Origin: Diphasiastrum complanatum | Taxonomy: Eukaryota; Streptophyta; Lycopodiopsida; Lycopodiales; Lycopodiaceae | Length of the DNA: 64,000 nucleotides | Assembly (NCBI GenBank): GCA_029204225.1 | Contig: MU832168.1 | Span: 1-64,000, forward strand | Direction: 5' to 3' | In this document: positions 56,610 to 64,000 of the stretch, one piece after another | How the letters are laid out: each line of letters opens with the position of its first letter | Position numbering within the stretch: the first letter of the stretch is position 1 | Program-made: the position numbers and the translations under genes | Notes under the pieces: model-generated | Told to the model about the DNA's origin: nothing | The model's database searches: none | The model's input: the letters and a program-made list of their open reading frames with translations, nothing else

Positions 56610-57000
56610 GTGCTCGGCTCGATCGAGATGCCAAGGCCGAAGGCTCGATCGAGATTGGATGTCAGGACTTGGTCGAGATTGGATGTCAGGACTCGGTCGA
56701 GACTTGATGTCAGGACTCGGTCGAGAAGTCAATGTAATGAATCGGTTGAGATTTGACAAGTGGACTCAGTCGAGATGACACTACAATGACTCGGTTGAGA
56801 TGAGATTGAGATTGTTCGGTCGAGAGTGGACTGAGAAGACTTGGTCGAGATCGGACTGAGAGGACTCGGGGTTGAAATCGACGGACTGAGAGGACTCGTC
56901 GGTCGAGATCGGACTGAGAAGACTCGATCGAGATCTGACAGGTAGGACCCAGTTGAGATTTGTAACCCAGGAGTCGGTCGAGATGGTTAGTCAGGAAGAT
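56610..57000. repeat. ACTCGGTCGAGAT minisatellite
   Basis: About fifteen imperfect units of 20-27 bp with the core gactcggtcgagat, joined by tggatgtcag or ggactgagag linkers. The first half uses the gatgtcagga linker, the second half the ggactgagagg linker, so two higher-order variants follow each other. Confidence 0.85.
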
Positions 57001-57394
57001 CAACTCCTATGATAAGCTACTGGTATTTTCTAGATATGTACACACATGGGAACAATCTCTCACACGTTGGAATCATCCTCATTCACATGGAAATCCTTGA
57101 TCAACATGTAAAATGGTGACAAATGGCAATTTCATACTCGACTAGCTTTTCACTAGTTGATACTTGTGTTAATCAAGACATTTTCTATCTAACTAAAAAT
57201 GAATGCATTCATCATGCACTTCCAAATGGATTCACAATCACAATCTGCTCTAATGGTAGACAAACTCGATGTTTCGAATTACCATTTGTGAAATTCAAAA
57301 TGAGGGTAGTACCGATGGCCAAGGAATTGCGGGAAATGGTCGTTGGAACCAAACTACTTCCCAATGTCAATGAGCAAGCCATTTCTAAATGCTT

Positions 57395-57465
57395 CTTGGT
57401 TTTCAAGGGGAGGTTCGAACTTGGGACCAAAGAGACTTTGGATGCCAAGCTAACCAACTGAGCCA
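57395..57465 (-). repeat. tRNA-like sequence, possible SINE head
   Basis: On the minus strand tggctcagttggttagc fits the pol III A box and aagttcgaacc, about 30 bases later, fits the B box. It is flanked by agccatttctaaatg (57378-57392) and agccatttgtaaatg (57462-57476), a likely 15-bp target duplication with one mismatch. It sits in the gag relic. The short length fits a retroposed tRNA-like unit; no structured tail was recognised. Confidence 0.5.
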
Positions 57466-57469
57466 TTTG

Positions 57470-58411
57470 TAAATGGAAGCTCAAGGATGGCAAGGCATTT
57501 GTCTTGATCACCCTTAATATCTTCGACACACAGATTGGCCATATCAAACAAGCCCAATCTTTGAAAGAGGTTTGGGACATATTGAGTACACTATGTGAAG
57601 TGAGAGATGTCACTTCAAAGCTGCATTTGAGGAGAAAGTTCTTCTCACTCATAATGTTAAAAGGTGATTTTGTTCAGAATCACATTAATCCATTCAAGAC
57701 TCTATTGGAGCAAATGGCAGCAGTAGGTTCAATGTCGAAGACTCTGACGGTGTAATGACCTTATTCTCTAGCCTGCCATCCTCATATAAAAATTGGGTGA
57801 TGATGATTTCCACACACTCAGATATTACATTGTCTAGAATCATAATCATGATGCTACATGAGGAGACAAGAAGGAATGGAGCATCTTCGTCCTCTATCAG
57901 TGACCCGCAGGCATTATTCTCAAAGAAGAACACAAGGAAACAACAAAAGAAGAAGGCTATCAGACAAACCAACAGCAATCAAACAAACCAACGGCAATCA
58001 GAAACAGTCACAAAAGACTCTAAATCTACAATCTGCTCGGAACAAGAAGAGACTTTACTGCAAGAGGACGAACCATGAAATCCAGGATTGTTGGATCTTG
58101 AAGTTCAACAATGACAAGAAGAAGCATTCGGAGCCAATACAGCCAACACGAAGCAGAAAGTCCAAGAAGACGACGACGAGCAAGAGGCCTTCATGGTGAA
58201 CCATCACCATGTCGAACAATCGGAGGAGTGGTTCCTCGATTCTGGAGCAATGCAACACATGGCAAGCCATCAAGAATGGTTTATCGATTATTCATCCTAC
58301 AACACTAAGAAGTTTGTTCACCTTGGAGATAGCAGCTCACACAAAATCGAAGCTGAAGGTACTGTAAAACTGAATTTTCGTAATGGACTGTCATTGTACC
58401 GTAAAAGGTGA
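57470..58411 (+). pseudogene. Copia gag-protease relic of a different lineage
   Basis: Reads WKLKDGKAFVLITLNIFDTQ, EVWDILSTLCEVRDVTSKLH, then MTLFSSLPSSYKNWVMMIS: a UBN2-type gag with a frame break at 57755. A zinc knuckle YCKRTNHEIQDCWILKF has lost its first Cys. The protease WFLDSGAMQHMASHQEWF follows at about 58230, then FVHLGDSSSHKIEAEGTV. Truncated soon after. It differs strongly from the gag of A-I. Confidence 0.75.
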
Positions 58412-58429
58412 GCGAGGTAGAACAATCTT

Positions 58430-63737
<5,308 letters not shown>

Positions 63738-63998
63738 CTATCTAGCTCTTAGTCGCTCTCTCTCTCTGAGGCAATCTCTTTCTCGATCCCGATCCCTCTC
63801 TCTCTCACGATCTCTATCTCCGGAACGACTTTTTTCTTTATCCCATTGTCGTTCCCTGCTTTTACCTCTTTCAAAATTGCCACGATCTAAATCATTGGAT
63901 CTGTCCCTCTCACCATATCGATCTCGCTCTCTTCCTCTCTCTCGAACTCTATCTTTTTCATGATCATACTCCTGGTCATAATCCCTCGGAAACTGATA
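63738..63998 (-). CDS. C-terminal exon of an Arg/Asp/Glu-rich protein (partial)
   Basis: On the minus strand the frame entering from the right edge reads YQFPRDYDQEYDHEKDRVRE and continues for 86 residues to a TAG at 63738-63740. About 60% of residues are Arg, Asp or Glu, with repeated RDRER and some RS pairs. Such low-complexity tails occur in plant splicing factors (for example U1-70K and other SR-like proteins), but the tail alone cannot name the gene. The other two minus frames do not give a similarly regular pattern, though the ct-rich plus strand makes some Arg-Glu content expected. The upstream exons and domains lie outside the window. It is the only candidate host gene here. Confidence 0.5.
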   Translation of the reverse strand, partial: YQFPRDYDQEYDHEKDRVRERGRERDRYGERDRSNDLDRGNFERGKSRERQWDKEKSRSGDRDRERERDRDRERDCLRERERLRAR

Positions 63999-64000
63999 TC

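Noticed and set aside
57123-57461. 112-codon frame upstream of the gag relic as a separate gene
   Set aside because: Its end runs through the tRNA-like insertion, and the rest looks like decayed retroelement sequence.

Overview
The window looks like intergenic heterochromatin of a large, AT-rich plant genome. I see almost nothing but LTR retrotransposons and their debris from base 1 to about 60 kb. Most are Ty1/copia elements whose primer-binding site matches the 3' end of plant initiator-Met tRNA (TGGTATCAGAGC type). A few are Ty3/gypsy fragments, and there is one decayed hAT transposase. A conifer or other gymnosperm is a guess from the repeat style, not shown by any single gene. The only candidate host gene is a short Arg/Asp/Glu-rich C-terminal coding exon on the minus strand at the extreme right edge (63738-63998).

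Layout: 1-380 gypsy integrase relic; 482-1862 end of a copia element (K) with a (CT)n-bearing LTR; 1863-7802 copia element A (minus), which keeps gag-protease but carries a long open tail instead of integrase/RT; 7803-9464 truncated element J (relative of H); 9945-12447 a leader fragment and copia deletion derivative L (minus); 12857-22623 copia element C (plus), interrupted at 15950-20523 by element H (minus, TSD tcact); 22624-23488 plus 43175-44037 the two halves of an older minus-strand copia D, split by element E (23494-43174, TSD gtcac). E in turn holds two gypsy gag fragments, the near-intact copia F (29844-36274, TSD ctcaa, inserted in gypsy fragment 2) and copia G (37432-42229, TSD tattc). 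44504-45796 is an hAT relic; 45797-51020 has only small repeats and a possible solo LTR; 51024-54420 is 5'-truncated copia I; 54450-56530 is a rearranged gypsy relic; 56610-57000 is a minisatellite; 57020-58430 is a copia gag-protease relic containing a tRNA-like segment; 59990-60191 is a compound microsatellite; 60192-63737 is low-copy-looking sequence.

Two patterns stand out. First, several copia elements (A, G, H/J, and partly C) have lost exactly the catalytic parts of integrase and reverse transcriptase while keeping gag, zinc knuckle, protease and a long open frame. They look like gag-producing but non-autonomous parasites. Element F, which shares gag, leader and LTR termini with A, is the obvious type of autonomous helper. 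Second, the perfect palindrome CACACGTGTG (a G-box core, CACGTG) occurs 12 times, nearly always in LTRs or leaders of different copia families, against about 0.06 expected by chance; many further sites are the CpG-decayed form CACATGTG. Both read as family-level properties of this retrotransposon population rather than accidents of one copy.
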